Assembly: GCF_001042525.2 (NCBI RefSeq)
Contig: NZ_CP011921.2
Location: 434,001 to 498,000 of the forward strand
DNA: 64,000 bases
Direction: 5' to 3'
Origin: Francisella orientalis FNO12
GTDB lineage: Bacteria; Pseudomonadota; Gammaproteobacteria; Francisellales; Francisellaceae
In this document: piece after piece, positions 41,835 to 51,695 of the stretch
How the letters are laid out: the number at the start of each line of letters is the position of its first letter
Numbering within the stretch: the first letter of the stretch is position 1
The notes under the pieces: generated by a model
The model's input: only the letters and a program-made list of their open reading frames with translations
What the model was told of the DNA's origin: nothing
Databases searched by the model: none
Translations under genes and position numbers: made by a program

Positions 41835-43292
41835 ATGCGCGTTTTACATGTATGTAGTGAATTATATCCAATTCTAAAAACTGGAGGTCTTGCAGATGTT
41901 ACAGCTGCTTTGCCTCCTGCATTAGCTAGTTTTGGGGTTGATAGGAGGGTTTTGGTTCCAGGATTTCCGGCATTTATGAATGCTATTAAGGACAAACAGC
42001 TTTTGATTAATATCCCTTCTCGTTTTGGTGCAGAAGAGATAAATATATTTTTAGCTAAGATTCCTAATACTAAAATCGACATATATGTAATAGATGCGCC
42101 TAGTCTATTTGCTCGTCCAGGTAATCCGTATGCAGATAGTAGCAATCAAGCTTATGCAGATAATTATCTTAGATTTGCTTTATTAGGCTGGGTAGCAGCA
42201 AGAATTTCTGAAGGCTTGGATGTTAAGTGGAAACCAGAAGTTGTTCATAGTCATGATTGGCATGCAGGATTGGTACCTGCTTATATCAAAGCAAGTGAAC
42301 TAGCGTCTGGAAAAAAAGCTGTAAAAACGGTATTCACTGTGCATAACCTTGCTTATCAAGGTCTTTTCCCAATGAGTGTTTTTGCGGAGTTAGATTTACC
42401 AGGTATATTCTTGAGTATGAATGGTTTAGAGTTCTATGGTCAAGTATCTTTTATGAAGTCTGGTTTGTATTTTGCTGATAAGATTACCACAGTAAGTCCT
42501 ACATATGCTAAAGAGATTCAGTCTTATGAGCAGGGATGTGGATTAGAAGGACTACTGGCAGATCGTCATAATGATTTGTATGGAGTGCTTAATGGTGTAG
42601 ATCCTCAAGTATGGAATCCTAAAAAAGATACTCTTATAGAAGCTAACTATTCAGTTACTACAGCGAATGTTGGTAAAGCAAAATGTAAAACAGCTCTACA
42701 AGCAATGATTGGGCTTGCGAAAAAAGAGGATGCGGTAGTTTTTGGAATTGTAACACGCTTAACTGAGCAAAAAGGCCTAAACCTTTTAATTGAAGCAATA
42801 GGTGAAATCACTAGTAGAGGTGGTCAAGTTGTTTTATTGGGAAGTGGTGATAAAGCTTTAGAAGAAGCATTTTTAGCTGCTGCTAAGAAATTTCCTAAAT
42901 TAATAGCTGTACAAATTGGTTATGATGAAGAGCAAGCACATCGTATAATTGCTGGTTCTGATGTGATAATGGTACCATCACGTTTTGAGCCTTGTGGATT
43001 AACACAATTATATGGTCTGACTTATGGAACTTTACCTTTAGTACATAAAGTCGGTGGTCTAGTAGATACTGTGACAGATTCTTCATTGGAGAATTTAGCT
43101 GATGGTACGGCTACAGGATTTGTTTTTGATGAGTTTAGTGTGGAATCTCTAACCTTAGCAATTCGCCGAGCATTCGCATTATATAATCGTAAAGCAGACT
43201 GGAAGAAGGTTAGAAAAACTGCGATGCAACAAAAAGTAGATTGGAATGCAGCTGCTGATAAAATACATCAAATTTATTCTCAATTAGTCTAA
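41835..43292 (+). CDS. glgA: Glycogen synthase (ADP-glucose)
   Basis: 485 residues, a GT5 glycosyltransferase. The ADP-glucose loop is KTGGLADV with Lys15. VVHSHDWHAGL, TVHNLAYQGLFP, GIVTRLTEQKGLNLL and SRFEPCGLTQLYGL (with the conserved Glu pair region) mark the two Rossmann-like halves. It elongates alpha-1,4-glucan. Tight spacing to glgC shows co-transcription. Intact. Confidence 0.97.
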   Translation: MRVLHVCSELYPILKTGGLADVTAALPPALASFGVDRRVLVPGFPAFMNAIKDKQLLINIPSRFGAEEINIFLAKIPNTKIDIYVIDAPSLFARPGNPYADSSNQAYADNYLRFALLGWVAARISEGLDVKWKPEVVHSHDWHAGLVPAYIKASELASGKKAVKTVFTVHNLAYQGLFPMSVFAELDLPGIFLSMNGLEFYGQVSFMKSGLYFADKITTVSPTYAKEIQSYEQGCGLEGLLADRHNDLYGVLNGVDPQVWNPKKDTLIEANYSVTTANVGKAKCKTALQAMIGLAKKEDAVVFGIVTRLTEQKGLNLLIEAIGEITSRGGQVVLLGSGDKALEEAFLAAAKKFPKLIAVQIGYDEEQAHRIIAGSDVIMVPSRFEPCGLTQLYGLTYGTLPLVHKVGGLVDTVTDSSLENLADGTATGFVFDEFSVESLTLAIRRAFALYNRKADWKKVRKTAMQQKVDWNAAADKIHQIYSQLV

Positions 43293-43413
43293 TAAGCTTT
43301 CAAAAAAATAAAAAAATCAATATTTTTTTACCAAAAAAAATACTTAAATGATACTATAATTTTTAATGTAATTATTTTTTATCAATGAATTATTATCAAA
43401 GGTTTCTAAAAAA

Positions 43414-45681
43414 ATGGATAACAAAAATCAAATCAAGCTTTTTTTACAAGATGCTTTAGAATGTGATATAGCTAAAGCAAGTAATCAAGATCTATATTAT
43501 GCTCTATTATCTTATGTCAAAGAGCAAACAGAAAAACTACCAACGCCTGATTTCAAAAAGAAAATATATTATATATCTAGTGAATTTTTGATCGGTAGAA
43601 TGCTAGCAAATAATCTTATAAATTTTGGAATTTATAATGATGTTAAAGAGCTATTTGAGGCTAATGGTAAAGATATTGCTTTGATCGAAGAGTGCGAGCC
43701 AGAGCCTTCTCTAGGTAATGGTGGTTTAGGTAGATTAGCAGCGTGCTTTTTAGATTCAATAGCATCATTAGCTATTCCAGCAAAAGGTGTTAGTTTGAAC
43801 TATCATTATGGTTTATTTAAGCAAAAATTCAAAAAGAACCTACAAGAAGAAACACTAAATCCATGGATAGAAGACAAAGGTTGGCTTAATAAGAGAAAAG
43901 CTGCTTATAAGATTGATTTCAATGGTTTTAGTATACAATCTCAGATGTATGATATTGAGATGGTTGGTTATCAAAATAATTTTGTTAATAAGTTATGTTT
44001 ATTTGATGCTGAGAGTGTTGACTCTAGTATCGTTAAAAAAGGTATATCTTTTGATAAAACAGTTATTGAAAAGAATGTTACGCTTTTCTTATATCCAGAT
44101 GATAGCGATGAAGCAGGGCATTTATTAAGAATTTTCCAACAATATTTCATGGTAAGTAATGCGGTGCATTTAGTCTTTGCTGATATGGATGACAAAGGCT
44201 ACGCAATTGAGAAGCTTCATGAGCATGCAACTATCCAAATTAATGATACTCATCCAACTTTGGCGATTCCTGAGCTTGTACGTCAGCTTATAGCTAGAGG
44301 CATATCTATAGATGCAGCTATCGAAATAGTTAAGAAAACAGTAGCGTATACTAACCATACTATCCTGGCTGAAGCTCTAGAAAAATGGCCTCTAAGATAT
44401 CTTAAAAAAGTACTAACTCAAGAGTTAATCGATATTATTAGATATTTAGATGCTAAAGTTAAGCTAGAGCATATCGATGAGAAACTATCTATCATTGATG
44501 ATCAAAGTATTGTACATATGGCTCATATGAGTATTCATTATAGTTTTAGTGTGAATGGTGTAGCAGCACTTCATACAGAGATTCTTAAAAATGATGAATT
44601 GAAGCACTTTAATGATATTTATCCAAATAAATTTAATAATAAGACTAATGGTATAACATTCAGAAGATGGTTATTACAATCTAACCCTGAGTTAACTAAA
44701 TACTTAGAAAGTGTTATCGGTGATAGTTTCAAAATTAAAGCTACAGATTTAGAAAAACTTCTAAAATTTGATAATGATGATGCTCTAAAAGCTCTTGAAG
44801 ATATCAAAAAGGTTAAAAAAGCACAATTTATTAAATTTGCTAAAGAGCACTATGGTGTAGAGCTTATCAAAGATGGAATATTTGATGTGCAAATCAAGCG
44901 TATCCATGAATATAAGCGCCAACAAATGAATGCTTTGTATATAATCCATAGATATTTACAGATTAAATCAGGTAAGCTTAAGCCTACAAGAGCTATTAAC
45001 TTTATATTTGGTGGTAAGGCTGCTCCAGCTTATATTATAGCTAAGGATATTATTCATCTAATACTATGCTTACAAGAGCTTATCAATAATGATTCTGATG
45101 TGAATAAGTACATGAGAGTATTATTTGTTGAGAACTATAATGTAAGTGTTGCTGAGAAGTTAATCCCAGCTGCTGATATCTCTGAGCAAATTTCTCTAGC
45201 ATCAAAAGAGGCTAGTGGTACAGGTAACATGAAGTTTATGCTAAATGGTGCTATTACATTAGGTACTATGGATGGTGCTAACGTTGAGATTGCTGAGCTG
45301 GTTGGACAGGATAATATCTACACTTTTGGTAAGGATAGTGACACTATTATCAATCTATACAAGACTAGTGGTTATATTTCTAAAGATTACTATAGGCAGC
45401 CTGCGATCAAGCCGATTGTAGATTTTATAGTTTCTAAAAAACTTGTTAAGCTTGGTAAGAAATCTAACTTAAAAGAGTTGTATAACGAGTTACTTAACAA
45501 AGACTGGTTTATGACTTTGATAGATCTTGTAGAGTATGCACAAGTCAAAGATCAAATGATCAAAGATTATGAAAACCGTAAAGAATGGATGTCTATGGCT
45601 TTAGTAAATATTACAAAAGCTGGGTTCTTTAGTTCAGATAGAACTATTGCTGACTATAATAGAGATATCTGGAAGATTTAG
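43414..45681 (+). CDS. glgP: Glycogen/maltodextrin phosphorylase
   Basis: 755 residues, shorter than E. coli GlgP/MalP (~800-815) but normal for many compact bacterial phosphorylases. PLP Lys607 lies in SGTGNMKFMLNGAITLGTMD. SLGNGGLGRLAACFLDS, INDTHPTLAIPELVRQL and RIHEYKRQQMNALY are family signatures. It releases glucose 1-phosphate from glycogen or maltodextrin. The 121-bp gap after glgA is very rich in A/T runs and contains TATAAT at 43355-43360, so a separate promoter is possible. GlgP versus MalP substrate preference is not decided by sequence. Confidence 0.95.
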   Translation: MDNKNQIKLFLQDALECDIAKASNQDLYYALLSYVKEQTEKLPTPDFKKKIYYISSEFLIGRMLANNLINFGIYNDVKELFEANGKDIALIEECEPEPSLGNGGLGRLAACFLDSIASLAIPAKGVSLNYHYGLFKQKFKKNLQEETLNPWIEDKGWLNKRKAAYKIDFNGFSIQSQMYDIEMVGYQNNFVNKLCLFDAESVDSSIVKKGISFDKTVIEKNVTLFLYPDDSDEAGHLLRIFQQYFMVSNAVHLVFADMDDKGYAIEKLHEHATIQINDTHPTLAIPELVRQLIARGISIDAAIEIVKKTVAYTNHTILAEALEKWPLRYLKKVLTQELIDIIRYLDAKVKLEHIDEKLSIIDDQSIVHMAHMSIHYSFSVNGVAALHTEILKNDELKHFNDIYPNKFNNKTNGITFRRWLLQSNPELTKYLESVIGDSFKIKATDLEKLLKFDNDDALKALEDIKKVKKAQFIKFAKEHYGVELIKDGIFDVQIKRIHEYKRQQMNALYIIHRYLQIKSGKLKPTRAINFIFGGKAAPAYIIAKDIIHLILCLQELINNDSDVNKYMRVLFVENYNVSVAEKLIPAADISEQISLASKEASGTGNMKFMLNGAITLGTMDGANVEIAELVGQDNIYTFGKDSDTIINLYKTSGYISKDYYRQPAIKPIVDFIVSKKLVKLGKKSNLKELYNELLNKDWFMTLIDLVEYAQVKDQMIKDYENRKEWMSMALVNITKAGFFSSDRTIADYNRDIWKI

Positions 45682-45730
45682 ACTTGTATTGCAATTGTGA
45701 TACAGGGATGATTAGTGTTATAAATAATAT

Positions 45731-45780
45731 GTCATTCTACGGTCGGTTGCTGAGCGGAGTCGAAGTATGATCGTAGAATC
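45731..45780. repeat. Hairpin repeat with extended loop
   Basis: Stem ATTCTACGGTC (45734-45744) pairs with GATCGTAGAAT (45769-45779), 11 bp with one G-T pair. The 24-bp loop holds GCTGAGCGGAGTCGAAG. It starts with GTC like the other family members. The loop, read in reverse complement, matches the loop of 52376-52418 at 15 of 16 positions. Confidence 0.8.
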
Positions 45781-45809
45781 TAATAACTAACTTAGCTTAT
45801 ATCTAATGG

Positions 45810-45832
45810 ATCCTATGGTCAAGCCATAGGAT
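45810..45832. repeat. Hairpin repeat, family member
   Basis: A perfect 9-bp stem, ATCCTATGG and CCATAGGAT, around loop TCAAG (the reverse complement of the CTTGA loop at 13568-13572). Borders TGG and GAC again match the family. It lies 30 bp after the previous hairpin in the glgP-malQ gap, whose remaining bases show no gene. Confidence 0.8.
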
Positions 45833-45920
45833 GACAGCAGTTGAGTTTGTCACTCTTAGAATATTTTAGTACTATTTGGTTACCGCAATGTACATTTTGT
45901 TTATGATGTAGAGAGAGTAT

Positions 45921-47360
45921 ATGAAAAAATCTGGATTATTATTAGCTATCTCAAGTTTACCAAGTCAATTTGGTATCGGTGACTTGGGTAAAAGAGCTTA
46001 TGAATTTGTTGATATCCTAAAACAAGCAAATACTAAGATTTGGCAGGTATTACCACTTACGCCACTAGGCTTTGGTAATTCACCATATCAGTCAAGCTCT
46101 TCTTTTGCGGGCGATGAAATCTATATTAGCTTAGAAAAACTAGTAGATTATGGTTTGCTTGAAGAATCATCTCTTAAAAATCTAAATGCAAATTTTGACA
46201 AAGTTGAATATGAACTTGTTCGTAATTTCAAAGATAATTATCTTGAAGAAGCATTTAGTAGTTTTCAAAGCTCAAAAGATAAGTTTGAACAAGAATATAA
46301 TAATTTTATAGCTCAAAACACTTGGGTTAAAAATTATGCTATTTTAAAAGCTTTTAGAAAGGCTAATAATAATCAAGCTTGGAATTTTTGGCCGCAAGAA
46401 TATAAAAACTGGATCAAAGACAAGGCTATAGAGCTTGATCAATTTCAAAACGAGATAGATTATCAAATATTTTTACAGTTTATTTTTTATAAGCAGTGGT
46501 TTGAGCTAAGAGAGTATGCGAATCAGCATGGTATCGAAATCATGGGTGATTTGCCTATTTATCTTGGTTTTGACTCTGCTGATGTTTGGGAGCATCAAGA
46601 TATATTTTTATTAGATGAGAATCAAAATCTTAGTTTTGTCGCAGGAGTTCCACCTGACTTTTTCTCAGAAACTGGTCAGCTATGGGGCAACCCTTTATAT
46701 TATTGGGATAAGCTCAAAGAAACAAACTTTGATTTTTGGATAGATCGATTAAATGGTAACTTCAAACTATTTGATATTGTTAGGATTGATCATTTTAGAG
46801 CTTTTGATACATATTGGAAGATACCTGCAGGTGAAAAAACTGCTATAAATGGTGAATGGGTAGAAGCTCCTGGTTATGATTTTTTTGATACTGTGTATAA
46901 GCGTATTCCGGATGCTAATATTATTGCTGAAGATTTAGGTGATTTACGCCCTGAAGTACTTGAGTTGCGTGATCACTACAAGTTAAAAGGTATGAAGGTT
47001 TTTCCATTTCACTTTGATCTTAAAACGGCTAAGTTTGTTGAAGATAGTAATATCATTGCATATTCAGGAACTCATGATAATAATACTCTCAAAGGTTGGT
47101 ATTTTGATGAGTTAAACAGATACCAAAGAAAGCTTTTAAAACGTTATTTTAAAGCTAATGATAGAAATATTTTTGGAAAGATTATTAAGTATTTACTAAA
47201 TTGTGATGCTGAATATGTAATATTGCCAGTACAAGATATTCTTGAATTAGATAGTAATGCTAGACTAAATACTCCAGGTACAGTAGGCGAACCTAATTGG
47301 CAATGGAAATTGACTGATTTTGATGGGTTGCATCGATTTATACAGAGGTTAGTGAAATAG
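45921..47360 (+). CDS. malQ: 4-alpha-glucanotransferase (amylomaltase)
   Basis: 479 residues, the compact GH77 form. Motifs: SLPSQFGIGDLGKRAYEF, WQVLPLTPLG, IMGDLPIYLGFDSADVW, FDIVRIDHFRAFDTYW with the nucleophile Asp, IIAEDLG with the acid/base Glu, and YSGTHDNNTLKGW. It disproportionates maltodextrins released by debranching so that GlgP can finish them. It follows glgP by 239 bp occupied by two hairpin repeats, so its transcription may be partly separate. Confidence 0.95.
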   Translation: MKKSGLLLAISSLPSQFGIGDLGKRAYEFVDILKQANTKIWQVLPLTPLGFGNSPYQSSSSFAGDEIYISLEKLVDYGLLEESSLKNLNANFDKVEYELVRNFKDNYLEEAFSSFQSSKDKFEQEYNNFIAQNTWVKNYAILKAFRKANNNQAWNFWPQEYKNWIKDKAIELDQFQNEIDYQIFLQFIFYKQWFELREYANQHGIEIMGDLPIYLGFDSADVWEHQDIFLLDENQNLSFVAGVPPDFFSETGQLWGNPLYYWDKLKETNFDFWIDRLNGNFKLFDIVRIDHFRAFDTYWKIPAGEKTAINGEWVEAPGYDFFDTVYKRIPDANIIAEDLGDLRPEVLELRDHYKLKGMKVFPFHFDLKTAKFVEDSNIIAYSGTHDNNTLKGWYFDELNRYQRKLLKRYFKANDRNIFGKIIKYLLNCDAEYVILPVQDILELDSNARLNTPGTVGEPNWQWKLTDFDGLHRFIQRLVK

Positions 47361-47445
47361 CTTTTCCACTTAGGTGTTTTATATAGATTGGATTATCATT
47401 GTAGTTAAAATGTCTATCTATAATTGTGAGCTATTGTAAGACAAT

Positions 47446-47474
47446 TTGAATGCGTAGAGGTATGTAACTATAAT
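47446..47474 (+). promoter_or_regulatory. Near-consensus sigma70 promoter before the DUF6414-like module
   Basis: -35 TTGAAT at 47446-47451, exactly 17 bp spacer, -10 TATAAT at 47469-47474. The ATG of the first gene is 35 bp downstream. Confidence 0.6.
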
Positions 47475-47508
47475 AGTTGTTATAAGCCTTCATAAGGTAT
47501 CGTAGATA

Positions 47509-47916
47509 ATGGGTAACAAAAAAATTAAATGGCTAATTTACACTGTGTTGGTGGGTTTAATTCCGATATTATCAAGATTAATCGTTTGGCTTGTAACAAA
47601 AAAAGGTAGTGTTAGTTTATTTTCACCCTCAGATTTTGTGGCTTTCGGTTTGGTTCTCCATATTTCAAATATTAATGAGATAGAGCATTTTTCAGGAATA
47701 CAAAAGGAGTGGAAAACAGTTTAAAATGGAATTTCAATAGCTTTTATAGCTTTTTATAGTGTGCAGTTTGCATTGACATTAGTTGGTAAAAATATTGTCG
47801 ATGTTAATGCAATAACTATCTGCGCAATGATCTTGTCGGTAATTTCATTTATTATTAGTTATTCTGTCTACGATAGAATTTCAAAAATATTAGCCTGTGA
47901 AGGAGATGCTCTATGA
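47509..47916 (+). pseudogene. Small four-helix membrane protein, one internal ochre
   Basis: ATG 47509 to TGA 47914-47916 is one frame of 135 codons with a single TAA at codon 72 (47722-47724). Helices: WLIYTVLVGLIPILSRLIVW near the N-terminus, a second around SDFVAFGLVLHIS, and after the stop ISIAFIAFYSVQFALTLV and AITICAMILSVISFIISYSV. No known family is recognised. The stop overlaps the next ATG (ATGA at 47913), so the module is translationally coupled. Confidence 0.75.
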
Positions 47917-48041
47917 CTACTTTCATTATTTCAGCTACTGTAATATTGACATTAGCTAGTGTTGCTGCTTCTATATGGTCATTGATAAACACTAGAAATA
48001 TTTACTTTAAGGAATACAAAGATAGGAAGCGCAATGATTAA
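47913..48041 (+). CDS. Small single-helix membrane protein, middle gene of the module
   Basis: 42 residues: MTTFIISATVILTLASVAAS begins a hydrophobic helix (about 3-25), followed by a basic tail (NTRNIYFKEYKDRKRND). It overlaps the upstream stop by 4 bp and the downstream start (48034) by 8 bp, with AAGGAGATG in front of its ATG region and AGGAAG before the next. It is the only member of the module without a lesion. Function unknown. Confidence 0.6.
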   Translation: MTTFIISATVILTLASVAASIWSLINTRNIYFKEYKDRKRND

Positions 48042-48932
48042 AAATTTTATATACCTTGACGAAGAAAAAATGTACTCTCTTTCTTCACAGTTATTTGAAG
48101 GTATTACAGAGTATGTTTTAAATGAATCATCTTCTGAGCAAAGTGATTCTGAGGAGCAAAAAGGACCTTTTGGAAGCGGAAGAGTTATAGGTGATATCTT
48201 AAAAAATAGTGAGAGGAATACTGAAAAGAAATTTCTTAATGATTATTCATATACTATTTTTGAAAAGAAGCTTATAGATGACAAAATGGTATAGATTGTT
48301 AGTAATAAAGGTGAAAAAGCACAAGTCGGTACTGAGAAGTCATTTATAAAGGTTGTATCCAAAGCCACTTTCAATGACATGAAAACAATAAACCAATACT
48401 CTCAAAAACTTTAACGAAATTGGTAAGGCGTTGAATTATGTAACTAACTTTGAAGAGATCTCAGCAATTAAAGAGCAGCGTGCTAAAGGTAATAACCAAA
48501 AAATCATGTCTCAACAACTTAAGAGTATTGATGTACGTGCCAAAGAAGTTGGATTACATCTAGATAAAAGTCTTTTAGAGAACCTTTCATTGGTTTTAAA
48601 CTATGGTTTTCAAGATCAATTTGAGGTTCAAATGGAGTTTTCTAAGTTAATATTTTCTGCAAACTTAAACCGGTCTCACCTTAGGGAGCCAGAAGAGTTG
48701 ATGATTAGAAAATATTCTAGGCAAAGTGAAGTTGAGTTTACGTTGTTTGGAATAATTACTCAGCATCAAAGAGAGAAGCTTGAAGAGTTGGAAGAAAAAA
48801 AAAGACTTTCAAAGTATAAAAGAAGCACCAATGAACTTTATTTATCATATAAGCAATGTTGAGGCTATGTTTACTGGTAGGCTAAATAACGAAATAATAA
48901 TCGACCCTATTGCTTTATATACTGAAATATAA
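48034..48932 (+). pseudogene. DUF6414-like protein, broken
   Basis: ATG 48034 opens MIKNFIYLDEEKMYSLSSQL, which I recall as the opening of proteins labelled DUF6414 (function unknown). TAG at 48292-48294 ends the first part. The frame continues IVSNKGEKAQVG and then shifts near 48412 into NFNEIGKALNYVTNFEEISA. It is open through QREKLEELEEKKRLSKYK, then shifts again near 48835 into NFIYHISNVEAMFTGRLNN, ending TAA 48930-48932. The original protein was about 299 residues, mostly hydrophilic with a helical, charged C-terminal third. The family label is from memory and unverified. Confidence 0.72.
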
Positions 48933-49148
48933 GGCTTATAACAAGATATTACTATGGGAAACTTACTTGCTGGCGTTCATATATTCCTATAGAGCAAGGC
49001 GTTAAAACACACAAGACCTTAAACATGACCATTATCTGAAAAAATAAAAAAGAGCTTATAAATATCAATATCTTATAACCATTTTTCGCAACTCTAACAT
49101 TAAATATGTTAAAATTTATCATAAATTTTTAAGCCAAAAATATTTAAA

Positions 49149-50039
49149 ATGCTTACATTTCAAGAAATTATTTTAAAACTACATCATTATTGGGCATCTA
49201 AAGGTTGTGCTATTATTCAGCCATTAGATATGGAAGTAGGTGCTGGGACATTCCATCCTGCGACAACTCTAAGAGCGATAGGTCCAGAGCCATGGACAGC
49301 TGCGTATGTTCAGCCATCAAGAAGACCTACAGATAGTCGTTATGGTGAGAACCCTAACCGTACACAACATTATTATCAATATCAAGTTGTGATGAAGCCA
49401 TCGCCTGATGATATCCAAGAATTATATCTTGGTTCACTTAGAGAGCTAGGCATAGATCCATTAGAGAATGATATTCGCTTTGTTGAAGATAACTGGGAGT
49501 CGCCAACTCTAGGTGCTTGGGGACTTGGTTGGGAAGTATGGTCAAATGGTATGGAGATTACACAGTTCACATATTTTCAGCAGGTTGGTGGACTTGAGTG
49601 TAAGCCTGTGATGGGTGAGATCACTTATGGTCTTGAGCGATTAGCTATGTATATCCAAAATGTTGATAGTATGTATGATATCTTATGGGCTAATACGCAA
49701 AATGGTCCTTTATATTATCGTGATGTATTCTTGCAAAATGAAATTGAGATGTCGACTTATAACTTTGAAGAGGCTAATGTTGATGAGCTTTTCAAACAGT
49801 TTGATTTATTAGAGAAAGAAGGTTATAGACTGGTAGGAAAAAATCTGCCAATACCAGCTTATGAGTTTGTATTGAAAGCTTCACATACTTTTAATCTACT
49901 AGATGCGCGTCATGCAATATCTGTTACAGAAAGACAAGGTTATATTCTAAGGGTTAGAAAATTAGCTCTAGAAGTAGCTAAAGAATATTATAGCGCTAGA
50001 GAAAAATTGGGTTTTCCAGCTTTTAAAAAAGACAATTGA
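49149..50039 (+). CDS. glyQ: Glycyl-tRNA synthetase alpha subunit
   Basis: 296 residues, the catalytic alpha chain of the bacterial alpha2beta2 glycyl-tRNA synthetase. Signatures: [18 protein letters not shown] at the start, [38 protein letters not shown] (class II motif region), [16 protein letters not shown], and [21 protein letters not shown] at 49110-49115 with an upstream TG is a plausible extended -10. The beta-subunit gene glyS, which usually follows, is not here; the next gene is murE after a repeat-rich gap. Confidence 0.97.
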   Translation: MLTFQEIILKLHHYWASKGCAIIQPLDMEVGAGTFHPATTLRAIGPEPWTAAYVQPSRRPTDSRYGENPNRTQHYYQYQVVMKPSPDDIQELYLGSLRELGIDPLENDIRFVEDNWESPTLGAWGLGWEVWSNGMEITQFTYFQQVGGLECKPVMGEITYGLERLAMYIQNVDSMYDILWANTQNGPLYYRDVFLQNEIEMSTYNFEEANVDELFKQFDLLEKEGYRLVGKNLPIPAYEFVLKASHTFNLLDARHAISVTERQGYILRVRKLALEVAKEYYSAREKLGFPAFKKDN

Positions 50040-50044
50040 TTAAA

Positions 50045-50235
50045 TGCTTTCGCTAACTTACGATATAAGTTTTAGCGACATACTTTTTGCAATAGCAGAA
50101 AAAGTATGCAAAACTACTTAGCACATGTTCGCGCTTTAATTGTAAGTCATTGGTGTCTAAAAAACTCGCAAGCTCAGACAGTTGTAGTCACTGGATCAAT
50201 GACTTTGACATAAGCTTGCCACAAAGTGCTTTAAT
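50045..50235. repeat. Intergenic region packed with inverted repeats
   Basis: About 190 bp between glyQ and murE with several dyads: CATACTTTTT (50079-50088) pairs perfectly with AAAAAGTATG (50099-50108); AAGTCATTG (about 50143) pairs with CAATGACTT (about 50198); GCAAGCT (about 50169) pairs with AGCTTGC (about 50214); AGTCA with TGACT within the last hairpin; and a looser CGCTAA/TTAGCG pair near 50051-50076. No open frame and no recognised RNA family. It may be a structured RNA, a processed leader of murE, or a repeat element. Confidence 0.6.
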
Positions 50236-50250
50236 GTGGTGAAAATTAAA

Positions 50251-51684
50251 ATGAAAAGTATAAATCAAATATTAAAATTTCTAGATATTCAAACTTTATC
50301 TCCAAATAATTTTGAAATTGAATTGCTATCTTTAGATAGTCGTAAATCTGATGAAAAATCGGCATTTATAGCTCTCAAAGGACTATCAACCGATGGTAAT
50401 AAATATATTGATAGTGTTTTAGCTAAAGGTGTCAGTTTAGTATTAACAGATAGTCATGAATTTGAAGATCATAAATGTATTTTCTATATTCAAAATTTAA
50501 AAGAGAAGCTATCGAATCTTGCTAAATGGTTTTATGATTATAAAAAACCTCAAAATATAATTGGCATAACAGGCACAAATGGTAAAACATCAATTTCTAG
50601 TTATATTGCACAATTGCAAAAATTAATTGGTCAAAAATCATTATTACTAGGTACAAATGGCAATGGGATTTATCCAGATCTACAAGAGAGTACCCATACG
50701 ACATTAGATATATTATCTTTATATCAAACTATTTCATATTATAAGAATTATCAAAATCTTGTTATGGAAGTATCTTCTCATTCATTGGATCAAAAGCGCA
50801 CCAAAGGTTTAGATTTTGATATTGCCGTATTTAGTAATCTTAGTCATGATCATCTTGATTATCATAAGACTATGGATAATTATTTTGAGGCTAAAGCAAA
50901 ATTGTTTCAGTTTAAAAGCCTTAAAAAAGCTGTAATAAGTATAGATGATGAATATGGTCTGAAATTGTGTAAAGTTTGTAACTGTGAAATAGTAAGAGTC
51001 AGCCTAAAATCAAAAAATGCAGATATTTATATAGAGTCTAACAGTATTGAGAATATGCAAACAAGCTTTGATTTATATATTTCTCAAAAGTATATTGGTA
51101 CTTATCAAACATGTTTAGTTGGCGAATTTAATCTAATGAATTTAGGTTTGAGCTTAGCGGCATTAGATGATGGCTCTACTAGAGATCAACTTCTAGAAAA
51201 TATTTCTAAATTAAAACCTGTAAAAGGGCGTATGGAAGTAATCGCATTGACGAATGGTGCTAAAATCATAATTGACTATGCGCATACTCCAGATGCTTTG
51301 GAAAAGGTTTTACAAACTCTAGCTAACTATAGCCCAAATAATCTATGGTGTATTTTTGGTTGTGGTGGCAATAGGGATACTACCAAAAGACCTATAATGG
51401 CTAAAATAGCTGAAAAGTATGCTAGTAAAATAGTCATTACTGAAGATAATAATCGTTTTGAAAATATTGAAAGTATTTTTGATGATATCAAAAAAGGTTT
51501 TAATCATCCTGAAAAGCATATTTTTATTGATAGCAGAGAAAATGCTATCAAATATACTATTGAAAACTCGAAAGTTAACGATGTTATTCTATTAGCTGGC
51601 AAAGGACATGAGTGCTATCTTGATAAAAATGGTATTAAAGAGTATTTTGATGAGCGAGAGGTTATCGCTAAGTATAATTTTTAA
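50251..51684 (+). CDS. murE: UDP-N-acetylmuramoyl-tripeptide synthetase
   Basis: 477 residues from ATG 50251 (GTG 50236 would add 5). ATP loop GTNGKTS at 108-114; substrate and metal residues in EVSSHSLDQKRTKGLDFDIA and NLSHDHLDYH; third domain KPVKGRMEVI, IDYAHTPDALEKVL and FGCGGNRDTTKRP. The motif that selects the added amino acid reads DNNR (Asp399 onward) where E. coli has DNPR; the Arg that binds meso-diaminopimelate is kept, so DAP addition is expected. It acts in cytoplasmic peptidoglycan precursor synthesis, before MurF, which lies 760 bp further on. Confidence 0.93.
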   Translation: MKSINQILKFLDIQTLSPNNFEIELLSLDSRKSDEKSAFIALKGLSTDGNKYIDSVLAKGVSLVLTDSHEFEDHKCIFYIQNLKEKLSNLAKWFYDYKKPQNIIGITGTNGKTSISSYIAQLQKLIGQKSLLLGTNGNGIYPDLQESTHTTLDILSLYQTISYYKNYQNLVMEVSSHSLDQKRTKGLDFDIAVFSNLSHDHLDYHKTMDNYFEAKAKLFQFKSLKKAVISIDDEYGLKLCKVCNCEIVRVSLKSKNADIYIESNSIENMQTSFDLYISQKYIGTYQTCLVGEFNLMNLGLSLAALDDGSTRDQLLENISKLKPVKGRMEVIALTNGAKIIIDYAHTPDALEKVLQTLANYSPNNLWCIFGCGGNRDTTKRPIMAKIAEKYASKIVITEDNNRFENIESIFDDIKKGFNHPEKHIFIDSRENAIKYTIENSKVNDVILLAGKGHECYLDKNGIKEYFDEREVIAKYNF

Positions 51685-51695
51685 GAAAAGATAAA

